Of a stretch of 64,000 nucleotides of DNA, positions 1 through 8,541 are shown in pieces; position 1 is the first letter of the stretch, and each line of letters begins with the position of its first letter. The DNA is taken from contig NZ_JACHMF010000001.1 of the NCBI RefSeq assembly GCF_014204895.1, positions 8,060,001 to 8,124,000 of the forward strand, written 5' to 3'. The DNA is from Paractinoplanes abujensis. GTDB lineage: Bacteria; Actinomycetota; Actinomycetes; Mycobacteriales; Micromonosporaceae. A program made the position numbers and the translations under genes. Below the pieces are notes generated by a model, which was not told the DNA's origin, did not search any database, and worked only from the letters and a program-made list of their open reading frames with translations.

Positions 1-108
1 CGCCGCGGTGGTGGCGGCCTGGGCGGACGAAGCGAACGCGACCAGCACAAACAGGGTGGCGGGGATCATGGCGATCAGGGCCAGACGCTTGGTGATCGAA
101 GAGCGCAT
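1..108 (-). CDS. Secreted protein, N-terminal fragment cut by window start
   Basis: Reading leftward from an ATG at 108, 36 codons run to the window edge. They encode a typical Sec signal peptide: MRSSITKR, then a hydrophobic stretch LALIAMIPATLFVLVAF, then a cleavage-like site ASSAQA|ATT. A purine-rich Shine-Dalgarno, GAAAGG, lies just upstream on the minus strand. The mature protein lies outside the window, so no function can be given. It diverges from the glycosyltransferase-like gene at 338. Confidence 0.7.
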   Translation of the reverse strand, partial: MRSSITKRLALIAMIPATLFVLVAFASSAQAATTAA

Positions 109-337
109 CGACTGCCTTTCGTTGATGTCCGCGTCGGCTCCTACCGCCGCGTTCAGGGTTATGTTCGGCGCTGAGGCAGTGAAGATGACCCATGTTCGGG
201 TGCCATGGAGATGCCCTTCGGTTGCCGGTTGGTTGGCTGGCCGGGCCCGGTTCCCGTGACGTTGCCATCACGGTGCGTGCTGATGATCGTTGATCCCGAT
301 AGACGGGCAAAACGGACACTGGAGAGGGGGAATCGCG

Positions 338-1891
338 GTGACTGCGACCGTTCACGACGTGGCGATCCTGGCCGACTTTCGCTTCGCCGGGGCGGGAGTG
401 GCGGCCGAGGTGCATGCGCAGCACGAGGCGGCGCTGAGCACGCTGCTGGTGCACGTGCCCCGCGACGCGCGGCCACTGCCCTTCGCCCCACAGGTGCGCG
501 ACCTCCTGCGGGACGGCGCGGCCACGCTGGCCCGGGAGGACCGGACCGCCACCGTACGGCTGCTCATCGCCCGCGGCGCCGACCTGCTGGCCGAGGCGCG
601 TACGCGGGTGCGGGCCGAACACACGGTCGTGGTGGCCGACCGCGCGCCCGAACCCGGCGGTGACCTGCCCGACGACGTCGAGTGGGCACCGGTCGACGAC
701 CGCGTGCGCGAAGCGATGCCGCTGCTCTGCCGCCTCACTGTGCATAACTGGCACGAGGTCGTCGACGCGGCCGCCTCGTGGCAGGAGTTCCCCGAACGCT
801 TCCGGGCGCTGGAACGCACCTCGGGCCACCAGTCGCACCTGCGGCGGCTGGCCGGGTTCGGCATCCGCCCCCGGATCAGCGCCCCGGCCCTGCCCCGCGA
901 GCCCGGCCCGGTGCCGCCCGCGCCCACCCGCCGTGTGCTGCTGCTCGGCGCGCCGACCCGGCTGACCGCGATCGCCCGGCGGCTCCCGCCCGCCCTCGCG
1001 CCGGTGATCGCCACCCAGTACGCGGCACCCGGCGGCGGCTTCCTGACCGAGCACATCCCCTCCCGCGAGGCGCTCGGCGGGGGCGAGGCGGCCTGGAACC
1101 GGATGCTCCGCGACCGCCTGACCCACCTGATCGACCTGCACTCACCCGAGATCGTGGCGGTCGACGACCTGCCGCACGAGGGCATCGTCGAGGCCGTCCG
1201 GGCCCACCCGCACGTGCTCTGGGTGTGGGTGCGGCGCGCGATGTGGCCGCGCGGGGCCGGCCAGGAATGGATCACCGAGGGCAAGGTCTTCGACCACGTC
1301 CTCGAACCGGGCGAGTTCGCCGCCCTGGCCGACGACGGGCCGACAGTGGCCGACCGGGCCTCCGCGCACCGGGTCGAACCGATCACCCTGCTCGACGCGG
1401 GCGAACTGCTCGACCCCGCGGCGGCGCGGGCCGACCTCGGGCTCGACGCCGACCGGCCGGCCGCCCTGGTGCGGCTGGGCGACACCCGGATCGTCGAGCG
1501 GCTGGAGGGCCACGGCTTCCAGGTTGTCGTGCGCGACCAGGCGGTGAGCCGCTACCTGCGGGCGTTCGACCTGGTGGTCAGCTCGGCCGATTACGACGCC
1601 TACCACGAGCAGCTGCGCTTCGGGATCCCCACGATCCTCGTGCCCAGCCGCGACACCGTGCTCGACGACCAGCTGGCCCGGGCCCGCTACGCCGACGCGG
1701 CCGGGGTGGCCCTGACCGTCGAGGACCCGGAATCGGAGGAGCTGGAGCGGGCGCTGGACAGCGCCGCCCGCGCCGACAAACGTGCCGTGCTGCGCCGCCG
1801 TTGCGAGGAGCTGACGTTCTCCAACGGCGCGTCCGCGGCCGCGACCTGGCTCGGCGGGCTGGCCGCCCGCCACGAACGGATCGGAGGCTGA
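338..1891 (+). CDS. GT-B-like glycosyltransferase of a surface glycan locus
   Basis: A 517-residue protein. I chose GTG 338 because GGAGAGGGGG lies just upstream; an in-frame start at 290 would add residues that look non-coding. The N-terminus (VAILADFRFAGAG, then a region about messages to HAQHEAALSTLLVHVP) resembles the ADFRF…AEE..AQ start of actinobacterial glycan glycosyltransferases. The C-terminal half has an alternating beta/alpha layout, with VLLLGAPTRL near residue 195 and a donor-site-like segment FDLVVSSADYDAYHEQLRFG near residue 410, as in GT-B enzymes. The gene almost touches the coiled-coil gene at 1893 and precedes GtrB/GtrA-like genes, so a role in cell-surface polysaccharide assembly is inferred. 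Donor and acceptor cannot be read from sequence. Confidence 0.6.
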   Translation: MTATVHDVAILADFRFAGAGVAAEVHAQHEAALSTLLVHVPRDARPLPFAPQVRDLLRDGAATLAREDRTATVRLLIARGADLLAEARTRVRAEHTVVVADRAPEPGGDLPDDVEWAPVDDRVREAMPLLCRLTVHNWHEVVDAAASWQEFPERFRALERTSGHQSHLRRLAGFGIRPRISAPALPREPGPVPPAPTRRVLLLGAPTRLTAIARRLPPALAPVIATQYAAPGGGFLTEHIPSREALGGGEAAWNRMLRDRLTHLIDLHSPEIVAVDDLPHEGIVEAVRAHPHVLWVWVRRAMWPRGAGQEWITEGKVFDHVLEPGEFAALADDGPTVADRASAHRVEPITLLDAGELLDPAAARADLGLDADRPAALVRLGDTRIVERLEGHGFQVVVRDQAVSRYLRAFDLVVSSADYDAYHEQLRFGIPTILVPSRDTVLDDQLARARYADAAGVALTVEDPESEELERALDSAARADKRAVLRRRCEELTFSNGASAAATWLGGLAARHERIGG

Positions 1892-1892
1892 C

Positions 1893-2561
1893 GTGCCGGA
1901 GACCGCACTGCAGACGCTCGACACCGCGCAGCGGGCGCGCTGGGAACTGGCCGCCATGGCGGGCCGGCTCCGCATGCTCGAATCGCGGCTGGTGGAGGAA
2001 CGCCACCGCGGCGACGAACTGCGCCGCGAACGCGACCGGGAGCGGCGCCGGGCCGACCGCCTGCGCCGCAGCGAGGCCTACCGGATCGGCGCCGGGCTGC
2101 TCGCGCTGCTGCGGAACCCGGTGCAGGCCGCCCCGCGCCTGACCCGCTCGCTGGTGCGTCGGCTGCGCCCGGCGCCTCGCACGATCGCGTTGGCGCTGGA
2201 GCCGGCGGGCACCCCGGCCGCCGTCGCGCCGCGTCCCCCCGTCCACCTGTACGTGGTGATCGGTCTGGAGTTCGAGGCGGTGCGCGAGTTCGTGCTGACC
2301 CTGCGGCAGCGGCTGCAGGTCGACCCCGACCACCGGCCGGTCGTGATGACCGACTGCGAGTCCTTCGCCCTGCTGCGCGACCTCGGTGTGCTGCTCGAAT
2401 ACCTGCCCGACCGGGCGACCTGGGAGCGGCACCGGCCCGACCGTTCGTGGGAGGACGTGCTCTCGGAGCGGCTGTCCCGGCTGTATCGCGACCACGAGTC
2501 GGTCCGCACGATCATCATCGACCGCGCCCATCCGCCGACCCTGGCCGAGCTGCTGCGCTGA
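1893..2561 (+). CDS. Hypothetical protein with N-terminal coiled coil
   Basis: A 222-residue protein starting at a GTG one base after the previous stop, so it is probably co-translated with it. Residues about 10-60 are a charged heptad-like helix rich in Arg, Glu and Leu (LESRLVEERHRGDELRRERD). Residues about 110-222 look like a compact alpha/beta domain with VHLYVVIGLEF and VRTIIIDRAHPP strands. I recognise no catalytic motif. Its position between two glycosyltransferase genes suggests a partner or scaffold in glycan synthesis; this is inference only. Confidence 0.6.
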   Translation: MPETALQTLDTAQRARWELAAMAGRLRMLESRLVEERHRGDELRRERDRERRRADRLRRSEAYRIGAGLLALLRNPVQAAPRLTRSLVRRLRPAPRTIALALEPAGTPAAVAPRPPVHLYVVIGLEFEAVREFVLTLRQRLQVDPDHRPVVMTDCESFALLRDLGVLLEYLPDRATWERHRPDRSWEDVLSERLSRLYRDHESVRTIIIDRAHPPTLAELLR

Positions 2562-2603
2562 CCAGTTTTGTAACTTTTGCCGCTCCGGTCTCGTTGGGCG
2601 AGC

Positions 2604-3572
2604 GTGACCGTATCGAGCCCGATGATCTCCGTGGTGGCGCCCGTCCACAACGAGGGCGCCGGCGTGGAACGCTTCGTGGCCCGCCTGGCCGACGTGCTCG
2701 CCGGCGCCGGTTTGGCGTACGAGCTGGTGCTGGTCGACGACGGCTCGACCGACGACTCCTGGAACTTCGTGGTCGCTCAGGCGGCGCTCGATCCCCGGGT
2801 GCGCGGCCTGCAGCTGTCGCGCAACTTCGGCAAGGAGGCGGCCGTGCTGGCCGGGCTCGAGCACGCGGCCGGCGACGCCGTGGTCGTGATCGACTCCGAC
2901 CTGCAGCACCCGCCCGAGATCATCCCCGAGATGGTGCGGCGCTGGCGGCAGGGCGCGCACGTGGTCGAGGCGGTCAAGCGCAACCGTACGGGTCAGGGCC
3001 TGATCGGCCGAGTCGGCGGACGCGCGTTCAACAAGGCGTTCACCGGCCTGACCAGGGTCGACCTGGTCGACGCGACCGACTTCCGGCTGCTGGCCCGCCC
3101 GGCCCTGGAGGCGCTGCTGCGGCTGCCCGAACACTCGTCGTTCTTCCGTGGCACGAGCAGCTGGATCGGCTTCCGCCGGAGCACCGTCGAGATCGACATC
3201 GCCGAACGCGTGGGTGGCCGCTCGCGGTGGACCTTCGGTTCGCTGTTCCGGCTCGCGGTCAACGGGCTCACCTCCTTCACGTCGGCCCCGCTGCACCTGG
3301 TGACGATGGTCGGGCTGGGCTTCGCCGCGTTCGCCGTGCTGCTCGGGGCGCAGACCCTGATCCGCTGGATCGGCGGCGACTCGGTGGCCGGTTTCCCCAC
3401 GGTCATCCTGCTGCTGCTCGTGATGGGCACGTTCCTGCTGCTGGGCCTGGGCGTGATCGGCGAATACCTGGCACGCATCCACGAGGAGGTCCGCGGCCGG
3501 CCCCGCTACCTCGTGCAGGAACGCGCCGAGCACTCGGTCGTGCCCGAGCAGTGGGCGCGTGCGAAGCGCTGA
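2604..3572 (+). CDS. GT2 polyprenyl-phosphate glycosyltransferase (GtrB/DPM1-like)
   Basis: A 322-residue protein. The GT2 domain opens with ISVVAPVHNEG, continues with the nucleotide-binding VLVDDGSTDDSW, and has the metal-binding DSDLQHP (the DXD-type motif). ATDFRLLARP follows, then two C-terminal membrane helices (about 225-245 and 265-290) ending in GVIGEYLARIHEE, which is typical of GtrB/ArnC/DPM1-type enzymes. These transfer a sugar from a nucleotide donor to polyprenyl phosphate at the cytoplasmic face. GTG 2604 is preferred; ATG 2622 is an alternative directly at the conserved domain, and TTG 2577 is unlikely. It overlaps the GtrA gene by 14 bases, so the two form a glycosyltransferase/flippase pair. 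Confidence 0.85.
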   Translation: MTVSSPMISVVAPVHNEGAGVERFVARLADVLAGAGLAYELVLVDDGSTDDSWNFVVAQAALDPRVRGLQLSRNFGKEAAVLAGLEHAAGDAVVVIDSDLQHPPEIIPEMVRRWRQGAHVVEAVKRNRTGQGLIGRVGGRAFNKAFTGLTRVDLVDATDFRLLARPALEALLRLPEHSSFFRGTSSWIGFRRSTVEIDIAERVGGRSRWTFGSLFRLAVNGLTSFTSAPLHLVTMVGLGFAAFAVLLGAQTLIRWIGGDSVAGFPTVILLLLVMGTFLLLGLGVIGEYLARIHEEVRGRPRYLVQERAEHSVVPEQWARAKR

Positions 3573-3936
3573 GCTGTTCCGGTACGCGATCAGTGGCGGT
3601 GCCGGCGCGCTGACCCACCTCGGCGTGGGCGCGGGGCTGGCCGCCGGGCTGGGCGTCCGGGCGGTGCTCGCCTCGGCCCTCGGCTTCGGCGCGAGCGTCG
3701 GAGTCTCGTACTGGCTGCAAAGGTCCTGGGTCTTCCGCTCGACGACCGGGCACCTGGTCGCGGGCGGGCGGTTCCTGACCGTGACGGCCGTGGCCTTCGC
3801 GCTGAACGCCCTGATCCTCTGGCTCGGCACGGAGGCCCTGGCCGCCCCGTTCGTGCCGGTGCAGGCGGTGGCGCTGATCGCGATCCCGGTCGTCAACTAC
3901 GCGCTCAACTCCCGATGGACCTTCCGCGTCCCTTGA
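3559..3936 (+). CDS. GtrA-family membrane protein
   Basis: A 125-residue protein with four predicted membrane segments and the family features ELFRYAISGGAGALTHL at the start, SYWLQRSWVF in the middle and NYALNSRWTF at the end. GtrA proteins are thought to flip polyprenyl-phosphate sugars across the membrane for glycan modification. The start is GTG 3559, inside the end of the GtrB-like gene, which indicates translational coupling. Its partner and substrate sugar are inferred from that neighbour. Confidence 0.88.
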   Translation: MRSAELFRYAISGGAGALTHLGVGAGLAAGLGVRAVLASALGFGASVGVSYWLQRSWVFRSTTGHLVAGGRFLTVTAVAFALNALILWLGTEALAAPFVPVQAVALIAIPVVNYALNSRWTFRVP

Positions 3937-3967
3937 TTTCGATCATGTTTACGGGTGTCATGGTCGT

Positions 3968-4849
3968 GTGGCGGAGCTCACGGTCCACGACACCAACGGC
4001 ATCCTCCGGCAGCCGTGGGTGCACCCCGACCGCACCAGCCGTGGCCTCGGCTGGTCATCGCTCTACGTCTCCACCCAGAGCGAGCAGCCCTACCAGGCCA
4101 GCTTCGGGGGCGCGCCCAGCCACCTGGTGATCCTGCACCGCAACGGGCCGGTCACGGTGCGCCGCGGGCATCTCGGGCTGACCAGCTCGCGGACCGTGCC
4201 GCCGGGCGGCCTGTTCGTGCACCCGGCGGGCAAAGAACTGACCGTCGAACTGGGCGGCGCGCTCGACACCGTGCACGCCTACCTGACCGACGACCTGCTC
4301 CGCGCGGCCTGCGACGACGGACCGGTCGAACTGGCCGAGGAACTGGGCGCCCTCGACCCCCTGGTCGAGCAGCTGATGCTGACCCTCGACCGGGTGATGC
4401 GGGAATGGGAGCCCACCGCACGCACCTATGTGGACCACCTGGGCTACGCATTGGCCGCTCAGTTGGCCCGGCAGCACAGCGTGCGCGGGCGGCCGGTGCC
4501 CCCGCCGCCCCGGCGCTCCGGGCTGACCGATCGGCAGCTCGACGCCGTACGGGACATGGTCGAGACCCGGCTCGGTGAACCGTTGCCGCTGCGCGAGATG
4601 GCCGCCGTGACCGGCTTGAGCGTCAGCCAGTTCGGCCGCCAGTTCAAGGCGCGCACCGGCCTGTCACCCCACCAGTTCCTGATCCAGCGCCGGGTCGACG
4701 CGGCCGGGCGGCTGCTGCGGGGCACCACGATCCCGATCGCCGAGGTGGCCCAGCGCTGCGGCTTCTCCCACCAGGAACACCTGACCCGGGTGCTGCGCGC
4801 GCATCTGAGCATCACCCCGGCCGCGATGCGCGTTTCGTGCAGCGCTTAG
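3968..4849 (+). CDS. AraC-family transcriptional regulator of the hydroxyquinol genes
   Basis: A 293-residue protein. Residues about 1-165 form an AraC-binding-like (cupin-type) effector domain (LVILHRNGPVTVRRG, TVPPGGLFVHPAGKE). Residues about 185-290 form the double helix-turn-helix: LREMAAVTGLSVSQFGRQFK, then IAEVAQRCGFSHQEHLTRVL. It starts at GTG 3968 and ends one base before the fused dioxygenase reading frame opens, with the catabolic genes directly downstream on the same strand. It is therefore the likely activator of the pathway, responding to an aromatic ligand; the ligand is inferred. Confidence 0.85.
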   Translation: MAELTVHDTNGILRQPWVHPDRTSRGLGWSSLYVSTQSEQPYQASFGGAPSHLVILHRNGPVTVRRGHLGLTSSRTVPPGGLFVHPAGKELTVELGGALDTVHAYLTDDLLRAACDDGPVELAEELGALDPLVEQLMLTLDRVMREWEPTARTYVDHLGYALAAQLARQHSVRGRPVPPPPRRSGLTDRQLDAVRDMVETRLGEPLPLREMAAVTGLSVSQFGRQFKARTGLSPHQFLIQRRVDAAGRLLRGTTIPIAEVAQRCGFSHQEHLTRVLRAHLSITPAAMRVSCSA

Positions 4850-4888
4850 GTGCAGGATCCTGATCGATCGCGCGCCGACACTGGGCGG

Positions 4889-6778
4889 GTGGAGTCGTTC
4901 GAGCACAACGGGCACGCCTCGCGGGTGGTCTTCGGAGCGGGAACGCTGAGCCGGCTGCCCGACGAGGTGGCGCGGATCGGGGCCGCGCGCGTGCTGCTGC
5001 TGGGCGGACGGTCCGAGCGCGCGGCCGGGCTGCTGGGGCCGCTCGCCGTGGCGCGGTTCGAGCAGGTCGCGATGCACACCCCGGTCGAGGTGACCACGCG
5101 AGCGCTCGATCTCGTGCGCGAACACGACGTGGACTGCCTGGTGTCGATCGGCGGGGGATCGAGCACGGGCCTGGGCAAGGCGCTCGCCGCGCGCACCGGG
5201 TTGCCGCAGATCGCGGTGCCCACGACGTACGCGGGCTCGGAGATGACGCCGGTCGTGGGCGAGACCGCGGACGGCAAGAAGACGACCCGCAGCGACCCCG
5301 CCCTGCTGCCCCGGACGGTCGTCTACGACGTCGAGCTGACCCTCGGACTGCCGGTGAGGCTGTCGGTGACGAGCGGGCTGAACGCCATGGCGCACGCGGT
5401 CGAGGCGCTGTACTCGCCGCAGGCCGACCCGGCCGTCGACGCCTTCGCGCAGGATGCTCTGGCGCGGTTTGCGCGTTCCCTGCCGGTCATCGTCGAACGG
5501 CCGGACGACCTCGACGCGCGGTCGGACGCTCTGGCCGGGGCGTGGCTGGCCGGGATCTGCCTCGGCACCGTGGGGATGGGGCTGCATCACAAGCTCTGCC
5601 ACGTGCTGGGCGGGTCGTTCGGGCTGCCGCACTCGGAGACGCACGCGGTCGTGCTGCCTCATGTGATGGCCTACAACGCCGCGGCCGCCCCCGAAGCCAT
5701 GCGCCGGATCGCCGCGGCCCTGGGCGCGACGGATGCCCCGGCGGCCGTGCACGACCTGGCCGCGCGGCTGGGAGCGCCGGGCTCGTTGGAAGCGCTCGGC
5801 CTGTCCGCCGCCGATCTGCCGCGCGCGGCAGCGCTGGCCACCGCGCAGCCGTACCCGAATCCGCGTGAGGTCACCGCCGAGGGGGTTTCGTCGGTGCTGC
5901 AGAGCGCATGGCGGGGCGAGCGGCCTGGTGCGAGCGGCCGGCGGCCCGACATCACGTGGCTCACCGACGAGGTGGTGGCCAGCTTCGCCGGGGCGGCCTC
6001 ACCCCGTACGGCGCAATTGCTGTCCGACCTGGTGCGGCGGCTGCACGGCTTCGTGGCCGACAACGACCTCACCGAGCACGAATGGCAGGCGGCGATCGAC
6101 TTCCTCACCCGTACGGGTCAGCTCTGCTCACCCACGCGGCAGGAATTCGTGCTGCTCAGCGACACGCTGGGGATCTCCAGCGCGGTCGACCTGCTGAGCA
6201 ATTCGCGCTCGCCGGAAACCACGCCGTCGGCCGTGCTCGGCCCGTTCTACGTCGACGGGCCGCCCTCGGTGCCCGCCGGGACCGACCTCGCCGAAGGGTT
6301 GCCGGGCGTGCCGCTGCGGGCCGACGTATGGATCGTCGACCTCGACGGGCAGCCGGTGCCGGACGCGGTCGTGGACGTCTGGCAGTCCAATCAGGACGGT
6401 TTCTACGACGTGCAGCTGCCTGACATCGAAGGACCGGTGCTACGGGCCCGGCTGCGCAGCGACACCGACGGGCGGCTGTGGTTCCGCTCGATCCTGCCGT
6501 CGGAATATCCGATCCCGGACGACGGCCCGGTCGGGCAGATGCTGCGAGCCACCGGCCGCCACCCCTACCGGGCCCCGCACCTGCACTTCATGATCAGCGC
6601 GCCCGGGTTCCGGCGGCTCATCACCCAGCTCTTCGTGGCCGGCGGGCCGTACCTGGACTCCGACGCGGTCTTCGGCGTCAAGGAGGACCTGATCGTCGAA
6701 TTCCCGGCCGCTGCCGACGGCACCCGCACGGTCGAATTCACCTTCCGCATCGCACCCCTGGAGGATCACCATGACTGA
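4889..6778 (+). CDS. Fused maleylacetate reductase / hydroxyquinol 1,2-dioxygenase
   Basis: One 629-residue chain carrying two enzymes. Residues 1-350 are an iron-alcohol-dehydrogenase-fold maleylacetate reductase: NAD-binding LVSIGGGSSTGLGKALA, then metal/active-site histidines in NAMAHAVEALYSP and GLHHKLCHVLGGSFGLPHSE. Residues about 355-629 are an intradiol dioxygenase of the hydroxyquinol type, with helical N-terminal LTEHEWQAAIDFLTRTGQLC. The four Fe(III) ligands are Tyr in LGPFYVDG, Tyr in SEYPIPDDGPVG, and two His in RAPHLHFM. The dioxygenase opens 1,2,4-trihydroxybenzene to maleylacetate and the reductase makes 3-oxoadipate, so two consecutive steps are fused. GTG 4889 is preferred over GTG 4850 because homology begins just after it. 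No frameshift or stop is seen at the junction. Confidence 0.9.
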   Translation: MESFEHNGHASRVVFGAGTLSRLPDEVARIGAARVLLLGGRSERAAGLLGPLAVARFEQVAMHTPVEVTTRALDLVREHDVDCLVSIGGGSSTGLGKALAARTGLPQIAVPTTYAGSEMTPVVGETADGKKTTRSDPALLPRTVVYDVELTLGLPVRLSVTSGLNAMAHAVEALYSPQADPAVDAFAQDALARFARSLPVIVERPDDLDARSDALAGAWLAGICLGTVGMGLHHKLCHVLGGSFGLPHSETHAVVLPHVMAYNAAAAPEAMRRIAAALGATDAPAAVHDLAARLGAPGSLEALGLSAADLPRAAALATAQPYPNPREVTAEGVSSVLQSAWRGERPGASGRRPDITWLTDEVVASFAGAASPRTAQLLSDLVRRLHGFVADNDLTEHEWQAAIDFLTRTGQLCSPTRQEFVLLSDTLGISSAVDLLSNSRSPETTPSAVLGPFYVDGPPSVPAGTDLAEGLPGVPLRADVWIVDLDGQPVPDAVVDVWQSNQDGFYDVQLPDIEGPVLRARLRSDTDGRLWFRSILPSEYPIPDDGPVGQMLRATGRHPYRAPHLHFMISAPGFRRLITQLFVAGGPYLDSDAVFGVKEDLIVEFPAAADGTRTVEFTFRIAPLEDHHD

Positions 6779-6815
6779 CGTCATCGCGTCTCCGGCGGGC
6801 GGCCGGCATGGCTGA
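6771..6815 (+). other. 14-codon mini-ORF bridging dioxygenase stop and hydroxylase start
   Basis: An ATG at 6771 sits 7 bases after a perfect GGAGG (6760-6764) and overlaps the dioxygenase stop (ATGACTGA). It encodes 14 residues and stops with a TGA (6813-6815) that overlaps the next gene's start (ATGGCTGA). The flavin hydroxylase start at 6808 has no clear Shine-Dalgarno of its own. The two starts share ATG(A/G)CTGACGTC, 37 bases apart, so this may be a duplicated start region or a coupling leader. Whether a peptide is made is unknown. Confidence 0.4.
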
Positions 6816-8532
6816 CGTCGAGACCGACGTGCTGATCGTGGGCAGCGGCCCCGCCGGTGGGGCGGCTGCGCTGCTGCTGAGCACGTACGGCGTGCCGAAC
6901 ATCGTCGTCACCAAGTACGGCCGGCTCTCGGACACGCCGCGGGCGCACATCACCAACCAGCGCACGATGGAGGTGCTGCGCGACGCCGGGATCGAGGACC
7001 AGGTGATCGCCCAGGCCACCCCGCAACGGCTGATGGGCGACACCGTCTTCTGCTCCAGCCTGGCCGGGGAGGAACTGGGTCGGCTGCACACCTGGTACAC
7101 CCATCCGGCGCGACAGGCCGACCACGACCTGGCCTCCCCGTCCAGCATCTGCGACATGCCGCAACACCTGATGGAACCGGTGCTCGTCGGCACCGCGGTG
7201 GCCCGGGGCACCTCGCTGCGCTACCAGACCGAATACCTGTCGCTCGAGCAGGACGCGGACGGGGTGACGGCGACCGTACGGGACCGGTTGCGGGGCGACG
7301 AATACCGGATCCGCGCGAAATACCTGATCGGCGCGGACGGCGGGCGCAGCAAGGTCGCCGCGGACATCGGGCTGCCCATGGTCGGCCAGATGGGCGTCGC
7401 GGGCAGCATCAACATCGTCTTCGAGGCCGACCTGACCGCGCTGACGGCGCACCGGCCGAGCACGCTTTATTGGGTGCTGCAGACCGGATCGGACGTCGGC
7501 GGCATCGGGATGGGCCTGGTGCGCTGCGTCCGGCCGTGGCACGAATGGCTCATCGTCTGGGGCTACGACATCAACGGCGCACCGCCCGACCTCACCGAGG
7601 ACTACGCCCGGCGGATCGCGCACCACCTGATCGGCGACGACTCGGTGCCCGTCACCATCAAGTCGTCCTCGGCGTGGACGGTCAACCACCTGTACGCCGA
7701 GACGTACCAGAACGGTCGCGTGTTCTGCATGGGCGACGCCGTGCACCGGCACCCGCCGTCCAACGGGCTCGGCTCCAACACGTCGATCCAGGACGCCTAC
7801 AACCTGGCCTGGAAACTGCGCCTGGTGCTGAACGGGACGGCCGGACCGGCGTTGCTGGACACGTATTCGGCCGAGCGGGCGCCGGTCGGGCGGCAGATCG
7901 TCGACCGGGCCAACCGCAGCATCGGCGAGACGACCCGCATCTTCGACGCGCTGGGGCTGCTCACCACCGGCGACCCCGAGCAGCTGCGCCGCAACATGGA
8001 CGCGCGCAAACTGGCCACCCCCGCGGCCGAGAAACAGCGGCGCGAACTGCGCGAAGCCATCGAGTTCAAGAACTACGAGTTCAACACGCACGGCGTCGAA
8101 CTCGACCAGCGCTACACCTCGTCGGCCGTGCTCCCCGACGGCCCACCACCTGCGAACCCACGCGACGCCGAGCTCTACCACCACCCGACCACATGGCCCG
8201 GCGCCAAGGTGCCGCACGCGTGGGTGGTCCGCGGCAACACCCGTCTGTCCACGCTGGACCTCGGCGGTGGCGGCCGGTTCGTGCTGCTGACCGGGCCGGG
8301 TGGCGAGCCGTGGGTGACCGCGGCGGCCGCGCTCGGCGTGACCGCGCACGTGATCGGCCCCGGCGCCGACTACGAGGACGCCTACGGCGACTGGGCCCGG
8401 CTGCGCGAAGTCGGCGACTCCGGCTGCGTGCTGTTGCGCCCCGACAACTACGTCGGCTACCGGGCTTCCGAGTTGGCCGCCGACCCCGCAGGCGAGTTGA
8501 GTTCTGCCCTGAACCGGATACTGGGGCGGTGA
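6808..8532 (+). CDS. FAD-dependent aromatic monooxygenase (resorcinol/phenol hydroxylase type)
   Basis: A 574-residue class A flavoprotein hydroxylase. It has the GxGxxG FAD motif VLIVGSGPAGGAAALLL at residues 8-25, the DG motif YLIGADGGRSKV near 175, and the second FAD motif GDAVHRHPPSNGLGSNTSIQ near 310. A thioredoxin-like C-terminal domain follows, as in phenol 2-monooxygenase and 2,4-dichlorophenol hydroxylase. These enzymes use NAD(P)H and O2 for ortho hydroxylation. Next to a hydroxyquinol dioxygenase the natural reading is resorcinol (or a similar phenol) to hydroxyquinol; the substrate is inferred. The start has a weak ribosome site and probably depends on translation from upstream. 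Confidence 0.87.
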   Translation: MADVETDVLIVGSGPAGGAAALLLSTYGVPNIVVTKYGRLSDTPRAHITNQRTMEVLRDAGIEDQVIAQATPQRLMGDTVFCSSLAGEELGRLHTWYTHPARQADHDLASPSSICDMPQHLMEPVLVGTAVARGTSLRYQTEYLSLEQDADGVTATVRDRLRGDEYRIRAKYLIGADGGRSKVAADIGLPMVGQMGVAGSINIVFEADLTALTAHRPSTLYWVLQTGSDVGGIGMGLVRCVRPWHEWLIVWGYDINGAPPDLTEDYARRIAHHLIGDDSVPVTIKSSSAWTVNHLYAETYQNGRVFCMGDAVHRHPPSNGLGSNTSIQDAYNLAWKLRLVLNGTAGPALLDTYSAERAPVGRQIVDRANRSIGETTRIFDALGLLTTGDPEQLRRNMDARKLATPAAEKQRRELREAIEFKNYEFNTHGVELDQRYTSSAVLPDGPPPANPRDAELYHHPTTWPGAKVPHAWVVRGNTRLSTLDLGGGGRFVLLTGPGGEPWVTAAAALGVTAHVIGPGADYEDAYGDWARLREVGDSGCVLLRPDNYVGYRASELAADPAGELSSALNRILGR

Positions 8533-8541
8533 CCTGGGCCT

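Noticed and set aside
1578..3896. 772-residue open frame on -
   Set aside because: Antisense to four recognised glycan genes, with no motif.
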